Below, in pieces: positions 17,231-25,616 of a stretch of 64,000 bases of DNA (the stretch's first letter is position 1; each line of letters begins with the position of its first letter). Under the pieces are notes generated by a model, which was given only the letters and a program-made list of their open reading frames with translations, was not told where the DNA came from and made no database searches. Made by a program: the position numbers and the translations under genes. The stretch is from an uncultured Tateyamaria sp. (GTDB taxonomy: Bacteria > Pseudomonadota > Alphaproteobacteria > Rhodobacterales > Rhodobacteraceae): NCBI RefSeq assembly GCF_947503465.1, contig NZ_CANNDN010000001.1, positions 2,377,501 to 2,441,500 on the forward strand, given 5' to 3'.

Positions 17231-17988
17231 TGGCGGCCCCGGAACTGAAAGTCGCGGGCGGGTCGTCGGGCCTGAAAATTTCGCATCTGCGCAAATCCTA
17301 CCGCAAGAAACTGGTGATCCGCGACTTTTCCATGGAGCTGAACCGCGGCGAGGTTGTTGCCCTGCTGGGGCCCAACGGATCGGGTAAGACAACGACGTTC
17401 TACGCCGTGGCCGGTCTGGTCACACCCGAAGGCGGCACCGTCACGCTGGACGGCACGGACGTCACCAGTCTGCCAATGTACCGGCGCGCCCAGATGGGCA
17501 TCGGGTACCTGCCCCAGGAAATGAGCATCTTTCGCGGCCTCAGCGTGCAGGACAACATTCTGGCCATCCTCGACATCACCGAGCCCGACCGGCACAAACG
17601 CCGCGAACGGTTGGAAGAATTGCTGAGCGAGTTTTCCATCGAACACATGCGGCGGGCACCCGCGCTGGCCCTGTCCGGCGGTGAGCGGCGGCGCGTGGAA
17701 ATCGCGCGGTCACTGGCCGCGAACCCGAATTACCTGCTGCTTGATGAACCCTTTGCCGGGGTTGATCCCATTTCCGTCGGTGACATCCGTCACCTTGTGG
17801 CCGATCTGAAAAAGCGTGGCATTGGCGTTCTGATCACCGATCACAATGTGCGCGAAACGCTCGAGATCGTGGACCGGGCCTATATTCTGCATGACGGGCA
17901 GGTGTTGATGTCGGGTACGCCCCAAGATGTTGTGCAGAATGAAAATGTGCGCCGGGTGTATCTCGGCGAGAACTTTCGGATTGGGTAA
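17230..17988 (+). CDS. lptB: LPS export ABC transporter ATPase LptB
   Basis: 252 residues. Walker A GPNGSGKTTTFYAV, Q-loop YLPQEMSIFRGLSV, signature LSGGERRRVEIARSL, Walker B YLLLDEPFAGVDP and the switch His in ITDHNVRETL are all intact. It powers LPS extraction from the inner membrane with LptFG, which are not in this window. Last gene of the rnd-kdsD-lptCAB block. Confidence 0.97.
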   Translation: MAAPELKVAGGSSGLKISHLRKSYRKKLVIRDFSMELNRGEVVALLGPNGSGKTTTFYAVAGLVTPEGGTVTLDGTDVTSLPMYRRAQMGIGYLPQEMSIFRGLSVQDNILAILDITEPDRHKRRERLEELLSEFSIEHMRRAPALALSGGERRRVEIARSLAANPNYLLLDEPFAGVDPISVGDIRHLVADLKKRGIGVLITDHNVRETLEIVDRAYILHDGQVLMSGTPQDVVQNENVRRVYLGENFRIG

Positions 17989-18018
17989 AACCCGGGACGC
18001 TTTTCCGTGCGCTTTTCA

Positions 18019-18048
18019 TTGACTCGGACCCGCCTTTTGGCGTGCAAT
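18019..18048 (+). promoter_or_regulatory. hpf: Candidate hpf promoter
   Basis: In the gap after lptB, TTGACT (18019-18024) and TGCAAT (18043-18048) are separated by 18 bases. The -35 is good and the -10 is weak. Transcription from here would give an hpf leader of about 160 bases that contains a hairpin. Confidence 0.35.
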
Positions 18049-18086
18049 GAGATATGGCTTTGATGCTGTTCCCGATCCGCGTGTCA

Positions 18087-18108
18087 CCCATCCTGATGTC
18101 AGGGTGGG
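18087..18108 (+). other. Hairpin in the hpf leader
   Basis: CCCATCCTG and CAGGGTGGG pair (one G-U) around the tetraloop ATGT, about 110 bases before the hpf start. It is not followed by a T run, so it is not a standard terminator for lptB; it may shape the hpf leader RNA. Confidence 0.45.
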
Positions 18109-18217
18109 CAGGGTGTCAGGGGCGGACAACGCCGATTCCGCACAACTGACGTCATGCCCCCGGTCGGTCATAGACACGGGTGACATACGCGCTGCGGACA
18201 AAACAGAAGGAGCGAGA

Positions 18218-18781
18218 ATGCAGTATCAAATCAGTGGCAAACAGATCGATATCGGCGAGGCCCTGCAAACCCATGTGCGGGATGATTTGGGAGCGGTTGT
18301 GCAGAAATATGCCGAACGCCCGACAAACGCGCAGGTGGTTTTTTCGAAGTCCGCGCATGAATATGTCTGTGAAGCAACAGTGCACCTCTCGACCGGCCTG
18401 ACCGCTCAGGCCAAGGCGCATGCCACTGAAATCTATGCAGCTTTTGATGGTTGTTCCGAAAAGATGGAGAAACAATTGCGGCGCTACAAGCGGCGTCTCA
18501 AGGACCATCACAAGGATCGCGTACAGCCGGTTGAACTCTCTGGCGCGGCCTCTTATATCCTCGCCTCTGATGTGGGTGTGGACGACTCGGAACCCGAGAC
18601 GCTGCAACCTATGATCGTGGCCGAGATGGAAACCAAGATCCCATCCCTCTCGGTCGGAGAAGCGGTCATGCAAATGGAATTGGCGGGCGCCCCTGTGCTG
18701 GTGTTCCGAAACGAAGGGAAAGACGGGCTGAATGTGGTCTACCGTCGCGAAGACGGGAACATTGGCTGGATCGACCCGTAA
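18218..18781 (+). CDS. hpf: Ribosome hibernation promoting factor, long form
   Basis: 187 residues, so the long HPF: an N-terminal RNA-binding domain (about 1-100; MQYQISGKQIDIGEALQTHV, CEATVHLSTGLTAQAKA, basic KQLRRYKRRLKDHHK) and a C-terminal dimerisation domain (about 130-187; VGEAVMQMELAGAPVLVFRNE...GNIGWIDP). It pairs 70S ribosomes into inactive 100S dimers in stationary phase. AAGGAG at about 18207 fixes the ATG at 18218; an upstream in-frame extension is non-coding leader. Confidence 0.95.
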   Translation: MQYQISGKQIDIGEALQTHVRDDLGAVVQKYAERPTNAQVVFSKSAHEYVCEATVHLSTGLTAQAKAHATEIYAAFDGCSEKMEKQLRRYKRRLKDHHKDRVQPVELSGAASYILASDVGVDDSEPETLQPMIVAEMETKIPSLSVGEAVMQMELAGAPVLVFRNEGKDGLNVVYRREDGNIGWIDP

Positions 18782-18817
18782 GGGATCGGTGTCACGACGC
18801 ACCGACAAGCGAGCAGA

Positions 18818-19282
18818 ATGAATTTTGGGACTCTTTTGAAATCTGAGGCGGTCAAGGTTGTGACCTCCGCCTCATCGAAGAAACGGCTTTTTCACGAGAT
18901 CGGCGAACTCGTGCAGTCTGCCTATGACGTGAATGCAGGTCAGGTGGTTGAATCGCTGATCGCGCGCGAAGCCTTGGGTCCCACGGGCGTGGGCCACGGT
19001 GTGGCCCTGCCCCATGCGCGCCTTGATGGCATTTCGGATGTCATGGGCGCGTTTGTCCTGCTTGATAAACCCATCGACTTTGATGCGGTCGATCGTCAGC
19101 CGGTCGACATCGCCTTTGCCCTGTTCGCCCCGGAAGAGGCTGGTGTCGAACACCTCAAGGCGCTGGCGCTGGTGTCCCGCACCCTGCGCGACAGCGCGAT
19201 CTGCACCAAGCTGCGCGCCAACCCGGACGCCAGCACCCTGTTTGCGATTCTGAACGAATCGAAACCGGCCCAGGCCGCCTAG
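18818..19282 (+). CDS. ptsN: Nitrogen PTS EIIA component PtsN
   Basis: 154 residues. Phosphorylatable His is H66 in GVALPHARLDG; GVGHGVALPHARL and ALFAPEEAGVEHLKALALVSR are typical of EIIA-Ntr. It is a regulatory phosphoprotein linking nitrogen and carbon status to potassium handling and other targets. It follows hpf by 36 bases, a standard pairing. Its TAG stop shares the CTAG tetramer with the stop of the convergent sulfotransferase gene. Confidence 0.95.
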   Translation: MNFGTLLKSEAVKVVTSASSKKRLFHEIGELVQSAYDVNAGQVVESLIAREALGPTGVGHGVALPHARLDGISDVMGAFVLLDKPIDFDAVDRQPVDIAFALFAPEEAGVEHLKALALVSRTLRDSAICTKLRANPDASTLFAILNESKPAQAA

Positions 19283-20706
19283 GCCGGCGCCCAGTCCAGA
19301 AATCCGAACATGAGATAGTCGCGCGAATACGCCGCGCGGCACAGCGCTTCGACTTCCGCGTCGTAGATGTCGACAAGCGGGTGCGGGGCATCCTGCGCAT
19401 CGTTTTGCAGCGCGGGGGGCGTAGCCAAACCGACAGTCGCGCTCAACTCGGCCAATTCATAGGCCAACGTATCCGCACGCATCAACCGCCCCGGCAGGGC
19501 AAACTCCGCAAACCCTTCGAGTGTCTTGGCCTGGCTTGCCCAATCGGGATCGACACGTATCCCGGTCTGCCCATTCAGGTTGGCCTTCAGAAACCGAAGG
19601 AACGCCACAAACGCCGTGCGATGCGCCGCCTTGTCATACGCTTGATCGGCGGGATCATCCGGCAGATCCAGCTTGTAGCGCTTGCTGAGCGTGCTGCGGA
19701 TCCCGCCATACCCACCTTTTCCCGTGTTCAGGATCCGGTGGCAGAACACGCTGTGCGCCCGCGCCAGCGGATGGCGCAAAACGGTAAAGCTGCGGTGACC
19801 GGGATGGGCGCGCATCCAGTCACGCATGTCATTTTGTGACAACTTGGACGCAGGTTTGATCCCATCCGCCCCATCAATTGCCTGCAACCACCGCAGCGCC
19901 GGATCCTCGGGCCAGCCCCGGATGGGCAGGTACAGGATGGGATGCGTTTGACTGGCGAAATAGGTGGGCACCGCCGCCCCGCGCCGCGGTTCGAAATTCG
20001 GCGTGCGCGTCAGGTTGAACCGATCCAGCCCCGACAGCGCCTCGGTCATCTGGGTAAAGTTGCTGACCTTGTCGGACAACGCGGCCGGGTTCTGCACCTT
20101 GAGGCTTTTGTCCAGTGCCTCCAGCTGGCTGTCGACGCCCAACCACATGGCCAACCCGTTCATCACCGACAGAGACTGCAAGTCTTCGTACGCCACATAA
20201 AACGCCGTCTGCCCGGTTGATTGCAGCCGGTTGAGCAGCGTGACCTGAAAGGACTGCAATGCATTCAGATGCTCGGCGAATTCATCCGCGTCAAAGGTTG
20301 CCTTGCCGTCCTTGCGGGCCTTGGCATCCGTCAGTTTCCATTGCCCGGTCGCCTTGGCGATCTTCCAGGACACATAGCTGTCAACCGGATTGCGGGTCAG
20401 TACGATCTTGGCGCATTTCGGATCGTCGACAACCTTGTCAAAGATGCGCGGATCGTGGTCATGGAAATAGCGAAAACCGCTCAACTCCGGCGTCTTTCTG
20501 ATTTCGCGCAGCAATTGCCTGGGGTCTTCGTCACGGGCAGCTTGTGACACGCCAAGGATCTCGTCCCTGTTCGGGTACCCGATGAAGGCGGGGTTGAACG
20601 CCTCACCATGACAGCTGATCCCGTCAAATGCGTTCAGGTTGGTTTCCAGAAAATTGGACCCTGTGCGCATCTCGGCAAACACAACGAAGTAGTCGAATTT
20701 TGCCAT
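19279..20706 (-). CDS. Two-part sulfotransferase-like protein (NodH-like)
   Basis: 475 residues. The N-terminal half has the PAPS 5'-phosphosulfate loop (MRTGSNFLETNLN, 13-25) and the 3'-phosphate motif (IVLTRNPVDSYVSWK, 101-115). The C-terminal half (from about 304) shows a second sulfotransferase-like motif, FTVLRHPLARAHS, but without an obvious first loop of its own. So the protein looks like one complete and one partial sulfotransferase domain in a chain. No signal peptide, so it should be cytosolic and sulfate a nascent glycan or lipid-linked sugar. It is the last gene of the minus-strand glycan run, seven bases after the GT14 gene. Confidence 0.8.
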   Translation of the reverse strand: MAKFDYFVVFAEMRTGSNFLETNLNAFDGISCHGEAFNPAFIGYPNRDEILGVSQAARDEDPRQLLREIRKTPELSGFRYFHDHDPRIFDKVVDDPKCAKIVLTRNPVDSYVSWKIAKATGQWKLTDAKARKDGKATFDADEFAEHLNALQSFQVTLLNRLQSTGQTAFYVAYEDLQSLSVMNGLAMWLGVDSQLEALDKSLKVQNPAALSDKVSNFTQMTEALSGLDRFNLTRTPNFEPRRGAAVPTYFASQTHPILYLPIRGWPEDPALRWLQAIDGADGIKPASKLSQNDMRDWMRAHPGHRSFTVLRHPLARAHSVFCHRILNTGKGGYGGIRSTLSKRYKLDLPDDPADQAYDKAAHRTAFVAFLRFLKANLNGQTGIRVDPDWASQAKTLEGFAEFALPGRLMRADTLAYELAELSATVGLATPPALQNDAQDAPHPLVDIYDAEVEALCRAAYSRDYLMFGFLDWAPA

Positions 20707-20712
20707 GTCAGA

Positions 20713-22410
20713 TCAACGTACCAGATAGGGTTTGCGCGGCGAATCCTGCACGGGTTGCGGGCCAATCGCCACCGGGAAATCGCCCATCAGGTGCGGGTGC
20801 ATGCCCTGGTTCTTGAGGTTTTGCAGGAACTGGCCAAACCCGGTCAGATTGACCAGCTTCGGCACCTCGGACAACCGGCGGGCATGGGTCAGGCCAATCT
20901 CGTCAAGTATGCCTTGCAACGGCTCCATCGGCGCCTCGACGAACTCGGCCATGGTCCAGATGCGGATACGTGCCTTGGCCCAATGCGACCGCAGAACATC
21001 CAAATGTTCGCTTTCGATTTTCTGCAGCCGCGCGGCTTCTTTGCGGATGTCCAGAAAGTTCATGTTCGACCGGAAAAGCGGCACCGACCAGGCCCCCGAA
21101 ATGACCGAGATCTGGGCGTTGGGATCCTTGGCAACCTTCCAGTTGATCCGCTGGTTGTCTGCTGGCCCGAACTGGAAACACTGACGTTCGCCGCGTGTAT
21201 TCCAGATCAGGTTTGTCAAAAAACCCGTCGGGTTATAGTCGCGCATCTTCGCGCTGTTGGACAAGGCCCCGTTCAGGGTCTTCTGACCTTCCGCAAATTC
21301 AACCCGGTCCGGATGAAACAGGTGCCCGTGCACGCGCGCGCCCGTGGCCCTGGCCAGCCACGGTTCGAAATTCTCGAAAATCTCGGAAAAGCCCTGGAAC
21401 ATCGAATAGGGCGCTGCCGTCACCCCGTTTTCCCAATCCTCGTTGGGAAAACGGCTTTGCATATACAGGCCCGGCCGCCCGCGCGTCCGTCGTTCAACCG
21501 CCTTGGCAAAGATGCGGTCAATCTTGCCCGGATTCGGTTCGGTACGCTTCATCGCGCCGGATGGGTCCGTCAGGAACGTCTCGTACAACCGGTTGGCATG
21601 GGGCCAGATCTTGCGCGCCACGAAACAGTCGGACCGGCGCAGCAGCTGCAGGTGATCGTCATAGAAAATATGCGGCTTGCCCTGAAAGTCGAACTTGGAC
21701 AGGGTCAGTGACCGGCTTTCAATTTCGATGGCGTACTGCCGCGCCAGGGTCTGGTAGTAGCTTTCATCAGGGATCCAGACGCGTCTGAAATATGCGTCGT
21801 ATTCCTTGCGATCCGGCCCTTGCAGGATCGCGGACAGCGTTTGCCGGGTCAGGCACCACCATTGGCTGCCCATATGCGGCACGAGGCCAGCCGGGATTCT
21901 GCGTTTGACGCGCAACCTGCGTTGCAATTCGACATAGCGATCAAACAGGAACCGTTGTCGCTTCCATGAAAACGGAAACCGCAGCGTGAACCGTTCGTGG
22001 TCAAGGCCGCCAACCGTCCAGGGCACGTCGGCCGTTGTCGCACTTTCGATAAAGTCTGTGCGCGGTCGCGCCGCGAGGTAATCCACCAGTTCTTCAACCG
22101 GGCGCAAAGGCAAACACGATCCCGATGCCAGGTAGACATGCCGGACATCATCAAATTCGGCCAGCATCAGCTCCGATGCTGCCTGGCTGGCCGCGACAAT
22201 GCCCCAAGTACCCCATTCACAGCGAAACCGCTTGGAAAACTTTATGGTGGGGATGTCGGACAGCGCCTTGGCAAATGTGGCGTAGGTCTTTTTCGGCACT
22301 TTTACGTCAACATGGATCACCACCGGGCAACCGCCCGTGGCCCAGAACCGCGCGGCCTGTTCCGCCCGGTCCAGCGCCGTGTGCACCAGCATGACGATGC
22401 CGACGCTCAT
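20713..22410 (-). CDS. Core-2/I-branching (GT14) glycosyltransferase with unknown C-terminal domain
   Basis: 565 residues. The N-terminal part (about 1-270) fits beta-1,6-N-acetylglucosaminyltransferase-like GT14 enzymes: IVMLVHTALDRAEQAARFW, VVIHVDVKVPKKTY, VYLASGSCLPLRPVEEL, GSQWWCLTRQT, PDESYYQTL. The rest (about 300-565) is a separate domain of the kind databases call DUF5928, with no catalytic motif I can assign. No signal peptide. Its ATG overlaps the stop of the upstream GT2 gene (ATGA). Confidence 0.8.
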   Translation of the reverse strand: MSVGIVMLVHTALDRAEQAARFWATGGCPVVIHVDVKVPKKTYATFAKALSDIPTIKFSKRFRCEWGTWGIVAASQAASELMLAEFDDVRHVYLASGSCLPLRPVEELVDYLAARPRTDFIESATTADVPWTVGGLDHERFTLRFPFSWKRQRFLFDRYVELQRRLRVKRRIPAGLVPHMGSQWWCLTRQTLSAILQGPDRKEYDAYFRRVWIPDESYYQTLARQYAIEIESRSLTLSKFDFQGKPHIFYDDHLQLLRRSDCFVARKIWPHANRLYETFLTDPSGAMKRTEPNPGKIDRIFAKAVERRTRGRPGLYMQSRFPNEDWENGVTAAPYSMFQGFSEIFENFEPWLARATGARVHGHLFHPDRVEFAEGQKTLNGALSNSAKMRDYNPTGFLTNLIWNTRGERQCFQFGPADNQRINWKVAKDPNAQISVISGAWSVPLFRSNMNFLDIRKEAARLQKIESEHLDVLRSHWAKARIRIWTMAEFVEAPMEPLQGILDEIGLTHARRLSEVPKLVNLTGFGQFLQNLKNQGMHPHLMGDFPVAIGPQPVQDSPRKPYLVR

Positions 22411-23417
22411 GCCCAGTTCCCTTTTGACATGAGCCCAAGAATTTCAAGCTGCCGCCAATTGATGTATTTTTCGGACCACTTGCACCAGAGGTCCAGTTCG
22501 TCGTCCTTGGCGGCGGCATAGGCCCTGTATTCAATCGACGCACCGTAATGCTGTCGGCGCTCCAGCTCCTCCTTGGCCTTTTGGGTGAACGTGTCCAGAA
22601 ACTTGGTGTGCAGCAGGACACCCGACGCTTTTTCGCCGCCCCATTCGTCATAGACCAGGTTCAGCCCGCGCGGCAGCATCATGTGGGTCGAATCGACATA
22701 GGCGTACCGCTTGCTCCACTTCACCAGCGGCACCTTGTTCAGGGCTGGCGCCTTGTACGGGTTATCCGCAAAAAAGGTGCGCGCACGCGGTCCGCCCTGT
22801 ATCCACAAATTGCCGTACTGGTGGTTCCGCGCGATGGTGTAGTTGCCGCTGTCAAACCAACTGGCGATCTGCAGCGGGTCCTGCCCGGCCACGTAGGGCT
22901 GTTCGGAAATCCGCCCCTTGGGATACATGTCCAGAAGCATCGCACTGAAGCTGCGGATGTTTGAATTTTCAAGCCAATCGGTCAGCGCCCGGACCGACCG
23001 CGTATCGCAGAACGGATACACAAACAATTCGTCCGGATCGACCACCAGCATCCAATGCCCATCGGCGTATTTGCGGGCCAGCCAATTGACCCAATCCACG
23101 CCGAACTTGGACGCCTTGTAGCTGGCTGTGGTGTGCCACGCCGATACGTCCGGCATGCCGGCGATGTAATCCAGGGTGCCATCGGTACTGTCATTGTCCA
23201 CAAACAGGAAATGATCCACGCCCAGGGATCGGTAGTAATCCAGGAAATGCGGCAAGCGGATCTTTTCGTTCCGCATCGTGCTGATCAGAAGAATATCATT
23301 GGGCTTGATCTGTGCGGTGCGGTCTTGAAAAACCTTCAACTCCAACGACTTACGCGCAGATCGAACCAGTCGATACTTGCGTCGCAAACGCATCCGGTAA
23401 GAGTCCCAAAGCCCCAA
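22407..23417 (-). CDS. Glycosyltransferase family 2/92-like protein
   Basis: 336 residues. N-terminal fold of the DUF23/GT92-like group: ILLISTMRNEKIRLPHFLDYYRSLGVDHFLFVDNDSTDGT and the metal motif VVDPDELFVY. The start is a TTG at 23417; an ATG at 23393 is available, but alignment with the paralogue at 23600-24616 (LWxxY near the N-terminus) favours the longer form. It probably adds a sugar to the surface glycan; donor and acceptor are unknown. Confidence 0.83.
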   Translation of the reverse strand: MGLWDSYRMRLRRKYRLVRSARKSLELKVFQDRTAQIKPNDILLISTMRNEKIRLPHFLDYYRSLGVDHFLFVDNDSTDGTLDYIAGMPDVSAWHTTASYKASKFGVDWVNWLARKYADGHWMLVVDPDELFVYPFCDTRSVRALTDWLENSNIRSFSAMLLDMYPKGRISEQPYVAGQDPLQIASWFDSGNYTIARNHQYGNLWIQGGPRARTFFADNPYKAPALNKVPLVKWSKRYAYVDSTHMMLPRGLNLVYDEWGGEKASGVLLHTKFLDTFTQKAKEELERRQHYGASIEYRAYAAAKDDELDLWCKWSEKYINWRQLEILGLMSKGNWA

Positions 23418-23599
23418 AGCTAGCCCGTTCTTATTGGTGCCTCAGCCGCCGTCGCGGCCCAGCGATGATATCATGAACTGCCATTACACCGCTATAGATT
23501 AGAACTTCGTAAAAATTGCAATGAGTTACAAGGTAGAACTCGTTTCCGCATGAACCTGTGATCTGTGTGTGACTGAAGGCGCATTGGAAACAATCGCGG

Positions 23600-24616
23600 T
23601 CAATCGGGTTTGGCGAAACCGCCATCGGACATCAGGCCCAACTGAACCAGTTGCGTCCATCCGGTGTACCGGGTGGATCCGGCGTACCAGAGCACAGGCA
23701 TCTGCCGGATCGCATCATAGTAGTCGACAAAGACATCCGGGTTGTGAAAATGCTGGCGTCGGCTCAGGTCCTCTTTGGCCCGCTCCACAACGTCCGGCAG
23801 GAATTTGGTGTGAAGCAGCACGCCCGAGGGCGCCGTTCCGCCGGGCCCGTCATAGGCAAAGTTCATGCGGCGGGGCAGCATGGAATGCGTGGAATTCACA
23901 TAGGTGAACCGCCTGTCCCACCGCACCAGCGGCAACTTGTTCAGGGTTGGCGCGCGGCGTGGATCATCGGCAAAGAATGCGCGGTCCCGCGCACCGCCCT
24001 GCACCCAAAGATTGCCCAGCGGCTCCTGACGTGTTGCCCGGTACGGCCCCGCATCGAACCCTTCCAGAATACGCAGCGGGTCGCGTGCGGCATCGTCCGC
24101 GCCCAGCGCGGCCCGGGCGTACATGTCCAACATCAAGGCACCAAAGGCGCGTTGACCCTGACCGTCCAACCACCGCGTCAGGGCATTCAGGTCCTGCCGT
24201 TCGTGATCTGCATAGACCAGCAGTTCATCGGCATCGACCAGCAGGCACCACGCACCATGCCCATAGCGCGCCAGCAACCAGTTCATCCAATCAAGGCCAA
24301 ACCGCGCGTCCCGATAACTGGCCGTTGTCCGCCACAATGACACATCCGGCTGTTCCGCCAAAAAGGCCTGCGACCCATCGGTGCTGTCATTGTCGACCAC
24401 CAGAAACCGCGTCACGCCAAGGCGCCGGTAATGGTCCAGGAAATGGGGCAGGCGCAGCATTTCGTTGCGCAGGCAGACAAAGGCGCGGATCGCATCCGGG
24501 GCCAGATCTGCGGTCCGGTCGTGCACAACTGTCAGGGCGTGGCGGCTGCGGAATGCGCGCCACCGAAGGCGGCGGCGCTTCCAGACAAGCTTATAGGCGG
24601 CCCACAATGCGCGCAT
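23600..24616 (-). CDS. Glycosyltransferase family 2/92-like protein, paralogue
   Basis: 338 residues, colinear with the gene at 22407-23417: FVCLRNEMLRLPHFLDHYRRLGVTRFLVVDNDSTDGS, TTASYRDARFGLDWMNWL, LVDADELLVYAD, YVNSTHSMLPRR, GVLLHTKFL. The metal motif is DAD rather than DPD, and the paralogue is more GC- and Arg-rich. The pair presumably arose by tandem duplication and may act on successive acceptors. It begins two bases after the galE stop. A 182-base AT-richer gap separates it from its paralogue; I see no gene in that gap. Confidence 0.84.
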   Translation of the reverse strand: MRALWAAYKLVWKRRRLRWRAFRSRHALTVVHDRTADLAPDAIRAFVCLRNEMLRLPHFLDHYRRLGVTRFLVVDNDSTDGSQAFLAEQPDVSLWRTTASYRDARFGLDWMNWLLARYGHGAWCLLVDADELLVYADHERQDLNALTRWLDGQGQRAFGALMLDMYARAALGADDAARDPLRILEGFDAGPYRATRQEPLGNLWVQGGARDRAFFADDPRRAPTLNKLPLVRWDRRFTYVNSTHSMLPRRMNFAYDGPGGTAPSGVLLHTKFLPDVVERAKEDLSRRQHFHNPDVFVDYYDAIRQMPVLWYAGSTRYTGWTQLVQLGLMSDGGFAKPD

Positions 24617-24618
24617 CG

Positions 24619-25602
24619 CTACCTTTCATAATGCCCGGACTGGTGCCAACGCCACGCGTCCCGGATCATGGTTTCAAGGGTCGACCGTGTCGGGGTCCAG
24701 CCAAGTTCAACCTCGGCCCGGGTCGAGCCGGACACGAGTTTGGTACAATCGCCGGGGCGGCGGTCGCCTTCGACAAAAGGTACGGATTTGTTGGTAACCG
24801 CACGTGAATGATCAATGACCTCGCGTACGGAAAATCCGTCGCCCGTGCCCAGGTTGAACACCCGGCTGCCTTTGTCGTCGCGCAGCCAGCGCAGGCCCAG
24901 CACATGGGCGTCCACCAGGTCGCACACATGGACATAGTCGCGAATGCAGGTGCCGTCCGGCGTGTCGTAATCCGTGCCGAACACCGTCAGCGCATCACGC
25001 TTTCCGTCAATCGCATCCAGCATCAAGGGAATCAGATGGGTCTCGGGCTGATGGAACTCGCCAACCTCGCCCTCGGGGTCCGCACCGGCCACGTTGAAAT
25101 AGCGAAAGATCACGTGACGCAACCCATGGGCGACTTCGAAATCCCTCAGGATATCCTCGATCGCACGTTTTGAGGCCCCATAGGCGTTGATGGGGTGCTG
25201 CGCGCTGTTTTCATCCAGCACGACATTGTCCTGATCGCCATAGGTTGCGCAGGTCGATGAAAACACAAAATCAAGACACCCGGCGGCCACTGCGGCCTCG
25301 ATCAGTGTCAGTGACCCGACGACGTTGTTGCGCCAGTAGCGGCCCGGGTCCTGCATGCTTTCGCCCACCTGGCTCAGTGCGGCAAAGTGCATGACAGCAA
25401 CGGGGGCATATTCGGCAAACGCGGTATCCAGCGCTGCGCGATCTGTCAGGTCGCCGTGAATACAGGGGCCGAATTTGACGGCGTCCCGCCAGCCGGTTTC
25501 GAAATTGTCAAAGGTGATTGGCGTGTATCCGGCAGCCTGCAGCGCTTTGCAGGCGTGCGACCCGATGTACCCCGCCCCGCCGGTGACCAATACGTTCGTC
25601 AC
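24619..25602 (-). CDS. galE: UDP-glucose 4-epimerase
   Basis: 327 residues. Rossmann loop VTGGAGYIGSHACKAL, SSTCATYG, and the YxxxK motif in NAYGASKRAIED; a full-length extended SDR. It interconverts UDP-glucose and UDP-galactose (possibly also GlcNAc forms) for glycan synthesis. GTG start (codons spell MTNVLVTGG). It follows galU by 14 bases, so GalU makes UDP-glucose and GalE epimerises it. Confidence 0.95.
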   Translation of the reverse strand: MTNVLVTGGAGYIGSHACKALQAAGYTPITFDNFETGWRDAVKFGPCIHGDLTDRAALDTAFAEYAPVAVMHFAALSQVGESMQDPGRYWRNNVVGSLTLIEAAVAAGCLDFVFSSTCATYGDQDNVVLDENSAQHPINAYGASKRAIEDILRDFEVAHGLRHVIFRYFNVAGADPEGEVGEFHQPETHLIPLMLDAIDGKRDALTVFGTDYDTPDGTCIRDYVHVCDLVDAHVLGLRWLRDDKGSRVFNLGTGDGFSVREVIDHSRAVTNKSVPFVEGDRRPGDCTKLVSGSTRAEVELGWTPTRSTLETMIRDAWRWHQSGHYER

Positions 25603-25616
25603 GTTTCAGTCCCGTT

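Noticed and set aside
20608-21711. 367-codon open frame opposite the GT14 and sulfotransferase genes
   Set aside because: Crosses a gene junction and is basic, low-complexity sequence; the opposite frames have conserved motifs.
23431-23625. 64-codon ORF in the gap between the two paralogous glycosyltransferases
   Set aside because: It overlaps the end of one glycosyltransferase, lacks a ribosome site and resembles no protein I know; better read as leader DNA.
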